Assembly: GCA_013396635.1 (NCBI GenBank)
Contig: WBMW01000448.1
Span: forward strand, 62,001 to 126,000
DNA from: Penelope pileata
Lineage: Eukaryota > Chordata > Aves > Galliformes > Cracidae
Reading direction: 5' to 3'
Length of the DNA stretch: 64,000 nucleotides
Under the pieces are notes generated by a model, which ran no database searches, had not been told where the DNA came from, and worked only from the letters and a program-made list of their open reading frames with translations. The position numbers and the translations under genes were made by a program. This document shows, one piece after another, positions 35,901-48,225 of the stretch (positions are counted from its first letter, which is position 1; the number at the start of each line of letters is the position of its first letter).

Positions 35901-36971
35901 AGACTCTTTTAGAAAAAAAAATCTTGAAAAAAAAACACCAAACATCTTTTCCTGTATTTGAGAACAGAAACAATAAAATCTGGAAATTTCAAACTGAAAA
36001 CCTGCATAAATAATATCTGCCAGTCAGCTGTAATTCAGTCCATCATCCTAAAACTGAATTAAAATTTAGGTCCTGATGCTGATGCTCATTCATAAGACAA
36101 AAGATCAAATAGAAATCTTGACATTCAGACCAGTTCCCTAGGAACACAGAGATTCTGTCTGTCCTCTCTGATGACCAGGGCTAGAACAAACCCTCTGTCA
36201 GTTTTTTTCTCAGTTTCTAGGACTAATTATAAACATATATATATTAAATCTCTGAGGCTGGGAGTCTAGTTCAGAACTGCAATGTTATGAAGGCTACCCT
36301 TGCTCGCACTGTGTTGAAGTGCTTCTATTGCCCTTTCCCTTTGCACATGCTCCTATCATGTTTGTGACATTAAACAAAACCCAAAAGCTGAGCAACTGGC
36401 CTACAAGATAAAAATAACAAAAGCGACGATGTGGACTGATAAAGATCATGGCACAGAGGTTTCAGTCTGATCTACAGCAACATAAAAAATAACAGGCTGA
36501 TTTGTGAGTATGTCAAAGAGTCAGAGATGAGACTGGAAGACAGAAACTTCAGCAGTGATGACAAAGAGAAGCCTTGGAGGGTTGAGTCTGTAATCACTGC
36601 CTCAAAGAGGGGAGGATAGGAATCGACAGAGATTTTCACTCTGCTTTTCAGAGTACGAAGCAATATGAAAACATGAATGTGGTAAAGACAAAAACAGTGA
36701 GCTCAAATAAGAGCCCCCATAGCCCTGGGGTAAGTAGAGGACTGCAACAAAAGTCACTGTACATAACCCCCCCAAACCGCATCTTGTCTGTAACACACAG
36801 CTTGCACTGCAAACCCTCCTGCCCTTGGGAAAATGGTAATAGACACAATTATTAGTCTTAATAAGCCTTGCATTCACTGTAGTATCAGCAAAAGTCTGAC
36901 ATTAGGGACTGTATAGGCTCATTCTCCAGAGCTAAGAGAAATTGTCACTTTGGCACATGGCTTATGTACTG
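32959..36971. other. Unique DNA
   Basis: No gene recognised over 4 kb. It contains a 17-bp tandem duplication (34573-34606). A moderately GC-rich, purine-rich part at about 34870-35250 holds overlapping frames on both strands but no known domain. 33370-33620 is repeat-free and may be conserved. Confidence 0.5.
34573..34606. repeat. 17-bp tandem duplication
   Basis: AAACCTTCTTAAATATT occurs twice in direct succession (34573-34589 and 34590-34606) without mismatch, followed by ATT-rich sequence. Confidence 0.92.
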
Positions 36972-37206
36972 AAGCTGCAACAGGTTGGATATCAGAAAAA
37001 GGTTTTTCACTGGAGGGTGATGGGGCCCTGGAACAGGCTCCCCAGGGCAGTGGTCACAGCCCTGAGCTGCCAGAGTTTAAGAAGTGGTTGGATAGTGCTC
37101 TCAGACATAGGGTGTGATTTTTGGGTGGTGCTGTGCGGAGCTGGGAGTTGGACTCAATAATCCTTGTGGGGCCCTTCCAGCTTGGGATATTCTATGACTC
37201 TATGAC
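36972..37206 (+). mobile_element. CR1 LINE, 3' end (C-terminal codons plus UTR)
   Basis: It reads 'aacaggttggatatcagaaa', 'actggagggtgatggggc', 'ctggaacaggctccccaggg', 'tttaagaagtggttggatag', 'gctgggagttggactcaata', 'cccttccagcttgggatatt' and a tail ctatgactctatgaca. It is a sister copy of 29864-30105 with a better-kept tail. It has no ORF2 beyond the last codons. Confidence 0.92.
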
Positions 37207-39411
37207 ATGGGCTCTGTGTAATGCTGTAATTCTTTATTTATTCTCCACAGGTTGGTCTATCAGCTCATTGAAGTCTCGTGTTTTCTACCACTATGGTTAT
37301 TCCTAGTGATTTAAGCAAAACTAGCAAGTAAAGAGAATAAGTTCTACAAAACACATAATGATACTAATATCTCCTTGACATGAGTTTGGTATGCCATGTT
37401 TTTGTTTTTATTCTCATTTCTTTGTTCATTTAAAAACTCTTTCTTTTTCTTTTTCTTCTAACTAGGGGGAAAAATGAAAACGATTAACTTCCATGAAATA
37501 TTTTCTCAATGTTTTTAAGTGGAAGCAAAATGCTTCAAAAAGAAGAAAAAAACATTTTAATGCAAAACTTCTTTTCCCTGTTCTATAAGCAGGTTACATT
37601 CTTATTCGTGTTGCGTCGTGCAGCTGGCTTCAGCCCAGCTTGACTTTTTGCTGCCCTTATCATCTTTTCTCTGCAGCTTCTGATTGACTGCAATCTTTTT
37701 CATTTCCCTCTCTCTTTTGCTTGCATCACTCCTCCCTGTTTCCAGTAAGGGAGATTTATTTTTGCCCTTTTACTTTTGAACAATTCCTCTTGAATACATA
37801 TTAGATTGTGTTTTGATCCTGATGTTTTCTTTTTCCTGAGGGATGGTAGTCTCACTCTCACGGTTGCTCACCACTGTGAGACAGATCCTTAGCAGGCGTA
37901 AATGTGCAGAACTCCACTGTCCTCACTGGAATCACTCTGATTTATAATAATAGAGGATCTGGCTTAAAATCTAGAGATGCTTCTAGTGTTATACATCAAG
38001 AGCAGCATTGTTACCTTTTCTCCCCAGTTTAAAATCTTGTCTTTAAGGAAAGGGACCCATTGCACCCTCACAGTAATGCAGTGTCCTTTAATGAGCAAAA
38101 GCATATAACCTTTAAAAGGAAAAATGTATTTTACAAAATATTTTAGGTTCAGATCACTTGGATGTCAGATTTATATTTAGTAAGGTCTGCAGAGGCTTTA
38201 GATAGAAAATAAAATGAAAACATGCGCTCTAACTCAAACAATCCTTTTGGCTTGTGAAATCAATGGATCGAAAGATCTGCCCGATCACAGCAATACAGTT
38301 CAGGAAACATGCTGAGTTTATGCTGCTTTGTACGTTCTTACTGTCAAAAATTACTGTACAAATACAAAGTGCAGCCTAGAGCAAGCAGCAAATGCTCATT
38401 ATGAGTGGGCTGAAATGTGCTTTTGAACCTCATGGAAAAGGTGACATTTGAGAGCTAGCTTTCCTGTATTACAGATCAGGGTTTCAGCAACTGCACTGAC
38501 ACTTCCCAACTTATATTAGGGGCGGAAAAACCAATTTTCCAATTGAATTCAGTATTGCTGCAAACACAAAAGCCTTTCTAGTGAACACAATAAGCCTCTC
38601 CATGGCATAAAGAGCAGCAAGATATCCGTGCAGCTTTGTAGAGAGGCACTGCAGGAACAAGGTTCTCATTTGCTGTCAGTCAGGGGATATATCATTAATA
38701 GGGACAAAGTGTTTGAGAGCCTATCTAGCCTTCCTACATTGAGGGTGTACAGAAACTGCCAGGAGATCAGCTCTGTCCCAGAAGAGTAGAGTGGTTTCAA
38801 ACATTCTGGAGAAAGGAGTTCACATACCCACTAGTGTTGGAAAGTAACTCACCACCCCAATTCACCCTTCTGTAAACCATGATGTCCATCTGTGGTGGAC
38901 GGGACAACGGAGCTCTCCTTTCCTGCCTGCATTGAGTAACGCGCCATGGGAGTGGGGGCCAAGGAGTTTTCCGTCACTCTTCATTATGCCTTCAAGTTTT
39001 AAATAACTCATATTTATAAAGTCCTTCTGATGAGGGAATACTATATAAATCTAAGTTAATGAATATTTCTTCTACATATTTAATATATCCATGCTGTCCA
39101 GCAGCTAGGAAAACACAGAAAAAGACAGGAAAGTTTCTATTTCCCACAAGGCTGAGGTTAGAGATATTGCTGTTCTCTTGCCTGCTTTGAGTGCCTTCAC
39201 CTGACAGCCATGCAAAGTTACATTTGCCTGTGTGCCTTCAGCAGTACAGTGTAGCCGCAAGGATCACCTCAAAATCTCTCTGAAGTCATAATTCAAAGTG
39301 TTAATTGCACCCAAAGCGATATTTTTAGCTTTGCCTGTACTAGCAGGGCTGCTTTTTGAACTTGGAAAATAGCGGCATAGCACACGTGCTCATAAGAATA
39401 AACTCTCTCTC
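37207..39411. other. Unique DNA
   Basis: No gene recognised. A T/C-rich stretch lies near 37440-37460. 38220-38330 and 38880-38990 are repeat-free and somewhat richer in CpG than the surroundings, without an assignable function. Confidence 0.5.
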
Positions 39412-39625
39412 CATGGCCAATCTCTTTTCAGTGGTCTGCGGCAACAGGACAAGGGGAAATGGCCACAAACTGGAGCATAGGAACTTCTGCACCAGTATGT
39501 GTAAGAACTTCTTCATGGTGCGGGTGATGGAGTACTGGAACAGGCTGCCTAGGGGGGTTGTGGAGTCTCCTTCTCTGGAGATATTCAAGACCCTTCTGGA
39601 CGCCTACCTGTGCAACCTGCACTAG
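39412..39625 (+). pseudogene. CR1 ORF2 last ~70 codons
   Basis: The frame reads LFSVVCGNRTRGNGHKLEHR, then NFFMVRVMEYWNRLPRGVVESP and SLEIFKTLLDAYLCNLH, ending in a TAG at 39623-39625. This is the extreme C-terminus of CR1 ORF2. The open frame extends upstream to 39356 into unrelated flanking DNA, so that start has no meaning. The catalytic RT domain is absent because of 5' truncation. Confidence 0.85.
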
Positions 39626-39710
39626 GGAACCTGCTTTGGCAGGGGGGATGGACTCGATGATCTCTAGAGGTCCTTTCCAACCCCTACAATTCTGTGATTC
39701 TGTGATTCTC
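39412..39710 (+). mobile_element. CR1 LINE (CR1-F-like), 3' end
   Basis: It covers the last codons of ORF2, the TAG stop, the UTR 'gaacctgctttggcagg', 'gatggactcgatgatctc' and 'cctttccaacccctacaatt', and a tail of octamers of the TCTGTGAT type ending at 39710. It matches the copy at 7061-7992 (opposite orientation) and belongs to the same subfamily. Confidence 0.93.
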
Positions 39711-42700
39711 TCCATGAAAATACACCAGCTGTTACATTTTTACTTTTAGCAAGATATGTAACAAAATACAAGCAAATCAAATCTGAATTTGATCATCAGA
39801 ATACCACAATGTGGCATCAGAAACAGCATGCAACAGAGCTTCCATCTAAGATTGGACTGGAAGATATTAAATGATAATTAAAATATTTATTTTAAAAATC
39901 TGTTTCATGATCACATCACCAAGAGTTGATTTCTTACTTGGCAGTTCCTCAGTTAGGTATTTTATTGAGCCTGAAAGATGAAGTGAAACAAGAATGACAG
40001 GGACTTTATTCCACTTAACATAATGTTCAGGACCACGTCATGACCCTTCAGTTTTTTGTTAGGGATACATTTTTAATCTGCTGAACATCCTTAGCACTGA
40101 ATCCAGCAATAGGCCAATGACAACTACCATTAGCATTTTGCAGTGCAGTACAGCAGAAACTCATAAAATATGGGACTTAATGAAAGCAAAGAGTGCTTAG
40201 GTCTTTCAATAAACAAAATATATGAATATATATATTTTTTTCAGTCTTACCTGTCTTAGTAAACATAACATTTCTGTAGAATATCTATTTTTACATTGCA
40301 GCATCTAACATCCTAATTTAAAAAATTCTCTTCTTCTAATGTTTGGTAAATTCCTAGCAATCATAAGTTTTCCACTACTACTACTAAATACAGGAGAATT
40401 TACTGGAAGGGATTTCCTAGTATAAGGAAATCTTAACATCTTAACATCATCTTACTATCTTCAATTTTTTAACATTTTAGTAGTAGTACATTTTTTTTAA
40501 ATATTAGGCCTTCTATCATGGTCAAGTAATTTGCGTCCTTGAACCAGTGGTCATGAGAATTAAGTTACATACACTTCTTCTGCCAAAGCAAAGCAAACGC
40601 CTGAGATACTTGGGTCAGCTGTGCCATCATAGGTACAGTGAGAAACAGTGAATTCTGCAAAACTTATAGAATTTATCCTGAATGTACTGTGAAACGGAAG
40701 GACTTTGTCAGATCCATCTGTTTGGCATTCTCTGTGGTCTTTCTGTAAAGGTTTAAAAACCCCCTTATTACTTAATTCAAACAGCCATAGTCATTTGCCC
40801 AAACTGAAATACATCACGACAGTTCCGTGGACATGTTTGGGCATATATTATGCATTATGTAATCCTACAAAGTAAAGCTTCTTTCATGTATTAATACCCA
40901 CCACCCACAATTGGCTTTGGCCTGTCTGGGTGGTATTTGCAGGGAATGAGCTCTTCCCAGCCTTTGCAGCTGCGTTCCTCGGGTGCCAGATCGGAGGCTG
41001 GCTGGGCAGCGATCAGGTCAGTGCTTTGTCAGCTGCAGGACTGTGGCCAGACAAATGAGAGAAAGGCAAGGCCTGACCTGTCTCATGGTGTGAAGTAGCC
41101 ATCAGGCCTCAGGCACACTTATTCATCTCGGTATCGAAAAGAAATATATTGTCTGTTTCTGCCCTGAGCAGGCAAAACTGTCTGCATCTTGGCACTTCCT
41201 TCTTGCAGGCTGTCATAATCATGGCAAATCAAGCAGAGCAATAAGTACATGTGTCCTTCGCAGACCCCTGGTATCCATAGGCAACAAATATTCAGTGTGT
41301 CTCCCTTCTCATGCATGTTCTTTTTGGTTCGGGTCAGAGGAACAGAGTGAAAAAGCTACTCCAATATTTTTTGTACTCTGAGGAAAACCACAAAAGGGCC
41401 CATGAAAAAGGAAGTCAAATATTGTAATTTTATCCTTTTAGACAGAAGGGGAGAGTGTATAGATACCAGGACGACACTGCGAAATGCTGACCACCTCAGA
41501 AATTTCTCCACTGTGCCAGATAAAAGGAATAGGATCACTGCCCGTCATCTCCTGCCACCCACGCTGTGGAGGTGGCTCTGCTCATATAACCGCCATTACG
41601 TGGTGCTGAGCCTGTGACATCCCAACACGAGCTGCAGCAGGGGCACCATCCCCTCACCTGAGGGATGCCTGACATCCGCACCGCTGAAACAAAACTGAGA
41701 AATGTCTGGAATCTGTGAGACAGTCAGGGCTTTGTCACACTGAATGTTATCTCCGTACTACCCTTGAACCTTGCATGTTTGTTGAAGTTATTCCTTCAAA
41801 TAATTGGAGAACCATGACAGGCAATACTCAATGGGGATCTATTTTCATTTGATAAAATCAGTAATGTTTTAGTTGAAGCCTGTTTTAAGATAGGAGTCTT
41901 ATGTATGGCCCATATAGGCTGAATCACTTAGGAATGCATATGCACTCTACATGACTCCAGAGTCATGCAGCTTTTGAAAGAAAAGGTGTTTCAGTCTGTT
42001 TATGTGTGTGAGGTCACTGAAATAAAACAGTGTGATTTCAATCAGGAGAGCAGTTTTCATGAGGACAAAAGAATGTATTTATCAGACATTTTTCTATATC
42101 CAGTGAAAAGGTTTCAGACAGATTTTCCAACAGCTCTGCAGATGAGTGTTTTAAATCCTATATTAGGTGAATTCCTTACCACAGTAGGTGGTTTGCCCTG
42201 GACTTCAAAGGAGATGGAACATCACTCACAGGCGCTGGAAGAGAATCTCTTAAATTATAACATGAGCCTTAGCACATCAATATTTTCTCAGAGTGCTCTT
42301 TGTAAGCTCATCATTTATCAAATTATTTTTAAAACCATGGAGTGAACAAATATCAACTGTTTTCCACATCCTTCAAGACCTGTCGGGTTATTTTCCTATT
42401 TTTTTTTTAATCTATATTTCTTGAATTTTAATTCCTACTCTTAGTTGCATTACTGTGCAAGGAAGATACTTCCTTTTCATGGCTGCAGTTTAAATATTTA
42501 TCCCTTAGTTAGTGTTTTCCCTAACTACCTATATTTGGCATTTTATTTTTCCCTTTGATGCCTGAAATCCAAGTAACTTGTCAATGCCAAGAATGAGCAC
42601 AACTGCTCAGGATGTCAGCTGATATAAATAAGCTTTTATTTCAGGGCAACTATGCTTTTTGCACTGGTGAATCAGAAGGTCTCAGTTTTCAACAGCAGTC

Positions 42701-44898
42701 AAAATCACGTCCTAGTAGAAACTGGAGACAAAACTTTCACCAATATCACTGAAAATTACTCTGGGGAGGGGGGGAAGTTTGAAAGTGCAACCATATAGAG
42801 AAATTTAAAGTGCTGCATGATAAAAATACTTGGAAATGTGCATTGTTTCTGATTTTATCACACGTTACATCCTGTCTGATCTGCTGACCATCATCGCTTT
42901 CAGATTCTTCTCTTTAGTACAGATTTTTACATTTTTTCTCTTAATAAAATAATACCTTGTTTCATTTAAAACAGTAGAATTGTACTCTCAAGTAGGAAGT
43001 ATAGTAGAATTATACTCTTTCTTCTACAAAAAGCTGCACAAATGGAAAATCAGCTAACCAGTCTCTCTTGGCTAATGCTTCCGAACTTCTTGTTGAAATT
43101 AGAGATTACTTATGATTCTAGTGAAAATCTCCATGGGAACCTCTCATTGTTTGTGTCTGTCGCAAGTTGGGGGAGCGGGCTCAGCCATCAAAGAGTGAGT
43201 ATTACAGAATTTTAAGCACTCTAAAATTCTCTTTTATTATGTTAGAATATAAAGGTCAAATCTGACTTTAAAATAAATGATAAATTTCATCTTCATTATA
43301 ACTCTCTGGAACTTCACGAAAAAGAAGAAATGTACGAGGAAGACACTTAAGGGAAAGGAAACTAACTGAAGTAAAGCAAATTACTTTTGCTGTATAAAAA
43401 CTATTGGATTTTATTGTATAGAAGTTTCATATACGGATTATATTTTTATTATACTGTTTAACTTGTTAGATTCCTTTTCTGACAAGATGATGGACATTTG
43501 TAACATCTAAAACTATGAAATACAATCTTGTATTTATATCTAAAACTATGAAATACAATCTAGTATTTATATATTGAGTATATTTTGTTAAATTAATATA
43601 TACAACAAATGATAATATTCCAAGTTGTTATGATGACACTGTATTTAAAGTAAATACATATTTCTGCCAAATTCTTTCCTATAAATGTACCATTTATCAC
43701 ACATATGGAGCCAATTTCTACTTTTACAGGAAATAAAAATCCCCACAACTACAGTGAAGTTGCAGGAATGTAAAAGTCTGTCTGAAGCATTAGATATTAT
43801 TTTTAACACAAAGTCTGGGGCTTTTATCTTGTGACTTGGACAGTCATTTGTATGTGATTGAAATGGCTGTAAAATGTTAACAAATTTAGATTATTATTTC
43901 CAGCTCACGACACTGGGCTCTTTGCTTTATGCACAGGTAAAGGATAGCCTGTGATGCTAGGTACAGGTGAAGCTCGCATAGCTATAAACAGCTGCCTTCC
44001 AACGTGTATTGTTTCCTAAAGCCATCAAAAACTTGTAAATAGACTGATTCAGTATTACATTTTCTAAATCTCTTAAGATATCTTTTTCTTTACTACATAT
44101 TTTATGTAGCCACAGAGGGAAGCATTTAGAAGTTGTTTGAAGAAATGCCTTTACAGTGTTCATGTGCTGGATACTCACAGATTACATCTGAAAACTAGTT
44201 ACTGACGGCATTTCATGCTTGTGTTTCTCAGCATTATCTACCTGTCTCTGTGTCTGCCTATCCGTTTATTAAAAGCTTGTTTTGATTAGAGAAATGTAAC
44301 AGTCAGTTCATTAGATAAAATATTTCTATATTCCCACTACTGAATACAATAATTACAGAGAAAATTTGAATGTTTCCAAAACATGCCAGAAATTTATTTC
44401 CAAGTCATTTGCCTTTCTGATAATACTTGGGTGCAGCCTGTCCTTGTCCTCTGTTTTGATTACTGCTAGTTGCATGCTGTCAGAGATTTTGATCTGCAGC
44501 ATACACAGTCCTATCAGACTGCTGTGTAAGCGTGGTTTTCAGCAGGTTGGAATATTCTGATTCCTGAAAACTGAATTTAAGACTTGCAAAGGGTATATCT
44601 TTCTGCTACAGCCAAGAGCGTGGTCCCAGCTGGGACCTTTGAGTGCCAGAGTGACATGAAAACAATGTAGCTCAAAGTGCACTTTTACTTGTTTGTTAAC
44701 ATCACTGGGTGGTTGGTTGGTTGGTTCCACTGTGGCTTTTTCCTATTATTTCTTTTTTGTTGTTGTTTTCAAACCCAAAACTGCAGCTGCTGTACTATGC
44801 ACCTAAACATGTTCTTCTCATGAGTCAATTAGTTTATCTGTTCTTGTACCACATTCTTCTGTTCTTCTAAATGCTTTACAACAATTTTTTTCTTTGCA
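39711..44898. other. Unique AT-rich DNA
   Basis: No recognised gene or interspersed repeat over about 5.2 kb. It contains a 33-bp tandem duplication (43505-43570). The longest frame unrelated to a repeat (41965-42345, 126 codons) lies here but shows no domain, signal peptide or splice context. 40930-41060 and 41490-41660 are somewhat GC-rich. Confidence 0.5.
43505..43570. repeat. 33-bp tandem duplication
   Basis: Two adjacent 33-bp units starting ATCTAAAACTATGAAATAC (43505-43537 and 43538-43570) differ at one position (T in the first, A in the second, within ATCTxG). A recent local duplication in AT-rich DNA. Confidence 0.93.
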
Positions 44899-45058
44899 GG
44901 GTGGTTGATACCCCATGCCTGATAGTGTTCAAGAGACAATTGGACAATACACTCACTAATATGCTTCAACTTCAGTTAACTTTTCGTTAGCCATGAAGTG
45001 GTCAGGAAGTTGCATTTGATCTTTGTAGGTCCCCTCCTATTCTATATATATTCTTTTC
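44899..45058 (+). mobile_element. CR1 LINE, 3' end of the pentamer-tail subfamily
   Basis: It reads 'agggtggttgatacccc', 'agtgttcaagagacaattgg', 'gaagtggtcaggaagttgc', 'gatctttgtaggtcccctcc' and then a degraded ATTCT-type tail (attctatatatattc). This is a CR1 3' UTR of an older subfamily with a pentameric tail. It is the sister of the fragment at 11796-11880, whose tail has expanded into a microsatellite. Confidence 0.82.
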
Positions 45059-48000
45059 TATAGATCAAAAATGGTCTTGACCACCTATACGCCATCTGCT
45101 CCCTGAATCAGTAATGGTTCACAGTCTCAGAAAATCATATTCTGCCTACATGAGTTAAAAGAAAAAAGCATCTCCTTTTCTCTCTCAGAACATTATTAGT
45201 GTAGAATATATATTCTATAAACAGATGAGATCTGAGCACAGGAAAGGTGGTTTTATGGCTTAAAAATTTTGATGAGCACTAATAGCTAATAGTATTAAAT
45301 TACTGAAGTGCTAGTGCGTTGGCTATTAGACAAAATCAGTTTTTTAGAGTGTCCAGCTGTGCATATAAATTGGCTTTAATGTTGTTATTGATGAGACTGT
45401 GGGCAGAGCAGTGCTGCTAAAAAAACGAGGGCTTCTGAATACGTTGCTGAGTTTCTCTGCAGAGAGTAGCAGGATTTAATGTGATTAGAGATTTGTGCCT
45501 GACATTTGAGCATGAACTCAAAACCACAGGCATTCGCTTTGCAGCAGCAAATAAAGGTACAGAGTTCAGAAACAGTCTGCACTGGGGAAGGCAGAAAATA
45601 GATATCAGGCCTGAGCTGCAGAGCTGAATAACAACAGAGCAAAGCTACTCAGCTATTTAGGGCCACTGCTTATGCATTGCTCAGATATAGCTTGTTACTT
45701 GCCAGCTGAAGAATTTTGCCTCTTCACTAAGTACAGAAAAGAGTCCCTAAGAAGCATTTAAATTTGAATTATACTTTCTGTCCTTGTCTTGCGCATCTTG
45801 GGCCATGTATCCCATCTGTAGTGTTCTCTCCTGCTGCAAGTAGGTAGGTTCCTGCAGGCACCGGAGAGGAGCACCTGGCATTGATCTCCTCCTGCCAGAT
45901 GCTCACACTGGCCAGTGACAAGGCTTGTGGTGTGCCCGAGCTGATTACTCACACAGGAGAGGAGGGCTGCGACCTGCTGAATGCAACATTCAAACCTTTT
46001 TGAAGGAGCCAGAGCCAAGGCTTTATGGCTACATCCATGAAGCTAAATTAATTTATCCACTGTAATAAATGGTTACTGGGCATAAGACTAAGCACGGTGG
46101 ATTGCTGTGCCCCTTCTGGAGTAGACTGACCATATCCATTCTACAAAGGACTTGGCTTTGGGTCTACTCTGGGTCCCATCCAATGCTCTTGTGTCCTGAA
46201 GATATAGCTATTTTTGTGTATGTGTTTTGTTCAGAATATCTACCATAATATGATAGGTGTACTCCAGCTCACCAAAGTGGAGCAGCTTGGAAAGGCCGTG
46301 CAGAGAAGAAGAGTCCATCCTGCTTGCTGATCACAGCAAGCGCTGATGGTTCCCCTCAGGGCAGAAGCTGGGCAGCCCCAGACCCAGCCAGTAGGGGTTG
46401 GTGCCCTGACTCTTTCACTTTCTCCACTTTACTTTTGGAAAGGTGAGATAAGCTGTGCTGGAAATCATGCTCAGAATTTAAACCCTGGACCCAAGCAGCT
46501 GCATTGCTGGAGCTGCAGAACACATGAGCATTTCTCAGACCAGTACTGGAGAGCCAGGATCCAAGGGGAGATACATACTATGCTATCTCACATCATTGTT
46601 AATTATTTTTCTACTCCTTTCCTGAGTAAGTCTGGAATACATTCTCTCTATATACTTTTTATGAATTTCTTCTAAAATATTTTGATGTAGTTGCCGTGGA
46701 ATGACAGTGCTGTTGGCCAGGCTGCTGTTGCTCCCTGTCCTTGAGGAGACCTGCAGGCCACACTGCTCTGGAGCGGAGCCCATAGATCTTTGTACTTTTT
46801 GTGAATGTTCAAAGGCACACACCAGCTGGGTTTGGGAAACAACATCTATTCCAGTTACCAATACAGCACTGCCACATGACTGAGACGAGGAAGATCTATT
46901 CAAGGTCTTGATGTTGCCTTTTTTCAAGGGATGATGAGGAAGAATTTATCTATATCTGAACGGAGTGATTTTTCAATATCCCTTGAAACTGGTAAGATAC
47001 TCTTTCTATATTCATCATCACAAACAAAGGCCTGCATCAGTAACCGTGCTAGATCTCCAACATGAACAGTACATCTGGGCCACAGTGCTGGAAGGACCAG
47101 CTGCCAGTCACCTGCTCAAACACTTAACTCCACAGGCAGAGATACGAGTGAGGGCAGTAGCAATAGCTTATGGTATTTACATCATCCTGACTCCCTCAGT
47201 TTAGAAAAACGTGAAATAAGTTATTTCTCCATGCTGACTCTATTCTATTTATGCATTAGCCACATGTGCATAATTCAACCACAGAGAAGATGCAAGCAGC
47301 TTCACTGGAAAAGACTGTATCTGCATCTCCTAATGTGGTGGCCCAACTTGAGTGTGTGGGCTTGTCTGTGCCTTAGAGGATTATATGGGCCTTTGGACTG
47401 GGAAGGAAGAATTTTTCACTTTTTTTTCCTGTCTTTCTTTCTTTTCATAGAAATGAGGAAGAATTAAAACTGGGTAGGGAAGCAGCTGGCATGAAGATTC
47501 CCTCCATGGAAGATAGAAGAGCTGGGAATAAACTGCCCACCAATGACTGAGCACTACCGAGAAGAGCTTTTTGGCAACAAGCCTTTGCAAAAGGAAATTG
47601 AAATTAAAAAGCTTTTTGGTCTTTCTTATTTGAAGAAAAACTTTCCTGTTCAACTCACACAGATGCATAAGTGTCTGCAGCGCTCAGAGGACTGAATCTA
47701 GTCATTTTTAGTACAATCAGATAAAAGAAGATGTTCTACGTTTTGTGACTCCTAAAGTCTTACTGATTACTGATTAATCAGACTGAGATTCTTAATTGAT
47801 AATTACTACCAATTTGGACTGCCTATCTCTCTCAGGAAATAAGCTTTGCCCTTCAATGTATTTTGTATGGTCTTTCAGGCACAGAGAGACTTCCGGCATG
47901 TTTGCCTAGCTCTCTGCAGACCTCATTTCCTTTATTTCAGCTGCGCTTTATTTGAACCTTCAGTAGGAAAATCAATCCCTCTCTTGCATTTCATGGTATC

Positions 48001-48151
48001 CTGTGTCTTTGAAGAACCTGTCCCTTGTAGCTACAATGTCTTGTTTTCATTGTCATCTTCATGCCATATTTTTCTTAAAACTTGCCTGAAAATGAATCCT
48101 GGCAGCAATAACTTAGGAACATTTTAGCCAGAACTGAATTTTCTCTACATT

Positions 48152-48173
48152 TGAACTAAGACTGAACTAAGAC
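48152..48173. repeat. 11-bp tandem duplication
   Basis: TGAACTAAGAC occurs twice in a row without mismatch (48152-48162, 48163-48173). It abuts, with one base between, the inverted repeat that starts at 48175. Confidence 0.92.
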
Positions 48174-48174
48174 T

Positions 48175-48225
48175 ATTATTGCATTCAATACTGGCAGAAA
48201 TACTGCCAGTATTGAATGCAATAAT
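48175..48225. repeat. Perfect 23-bp inverted repeat with 5-nt loop
   Basis: The left arm 48175-48197 (starting ATTATTGCATTCAATAC, ending GGCAG) is the exact reverse complement of the right arm 48203-48225. The loop is AAATA. A transcript from either strand would form an uninterrupted 23-bp hairpin. It is shorter than, and unlike the bulged stems of, typical miRNA precursors. No terminator, transposon end or known RNA is recognised. Confidence 0.95.

Noticed and set aside
47413..47480. Pyrimidine tract ending in CATAG near 47450
   Set aside because: A stop follows within a few codons in the nearest frame and no donor is seen.
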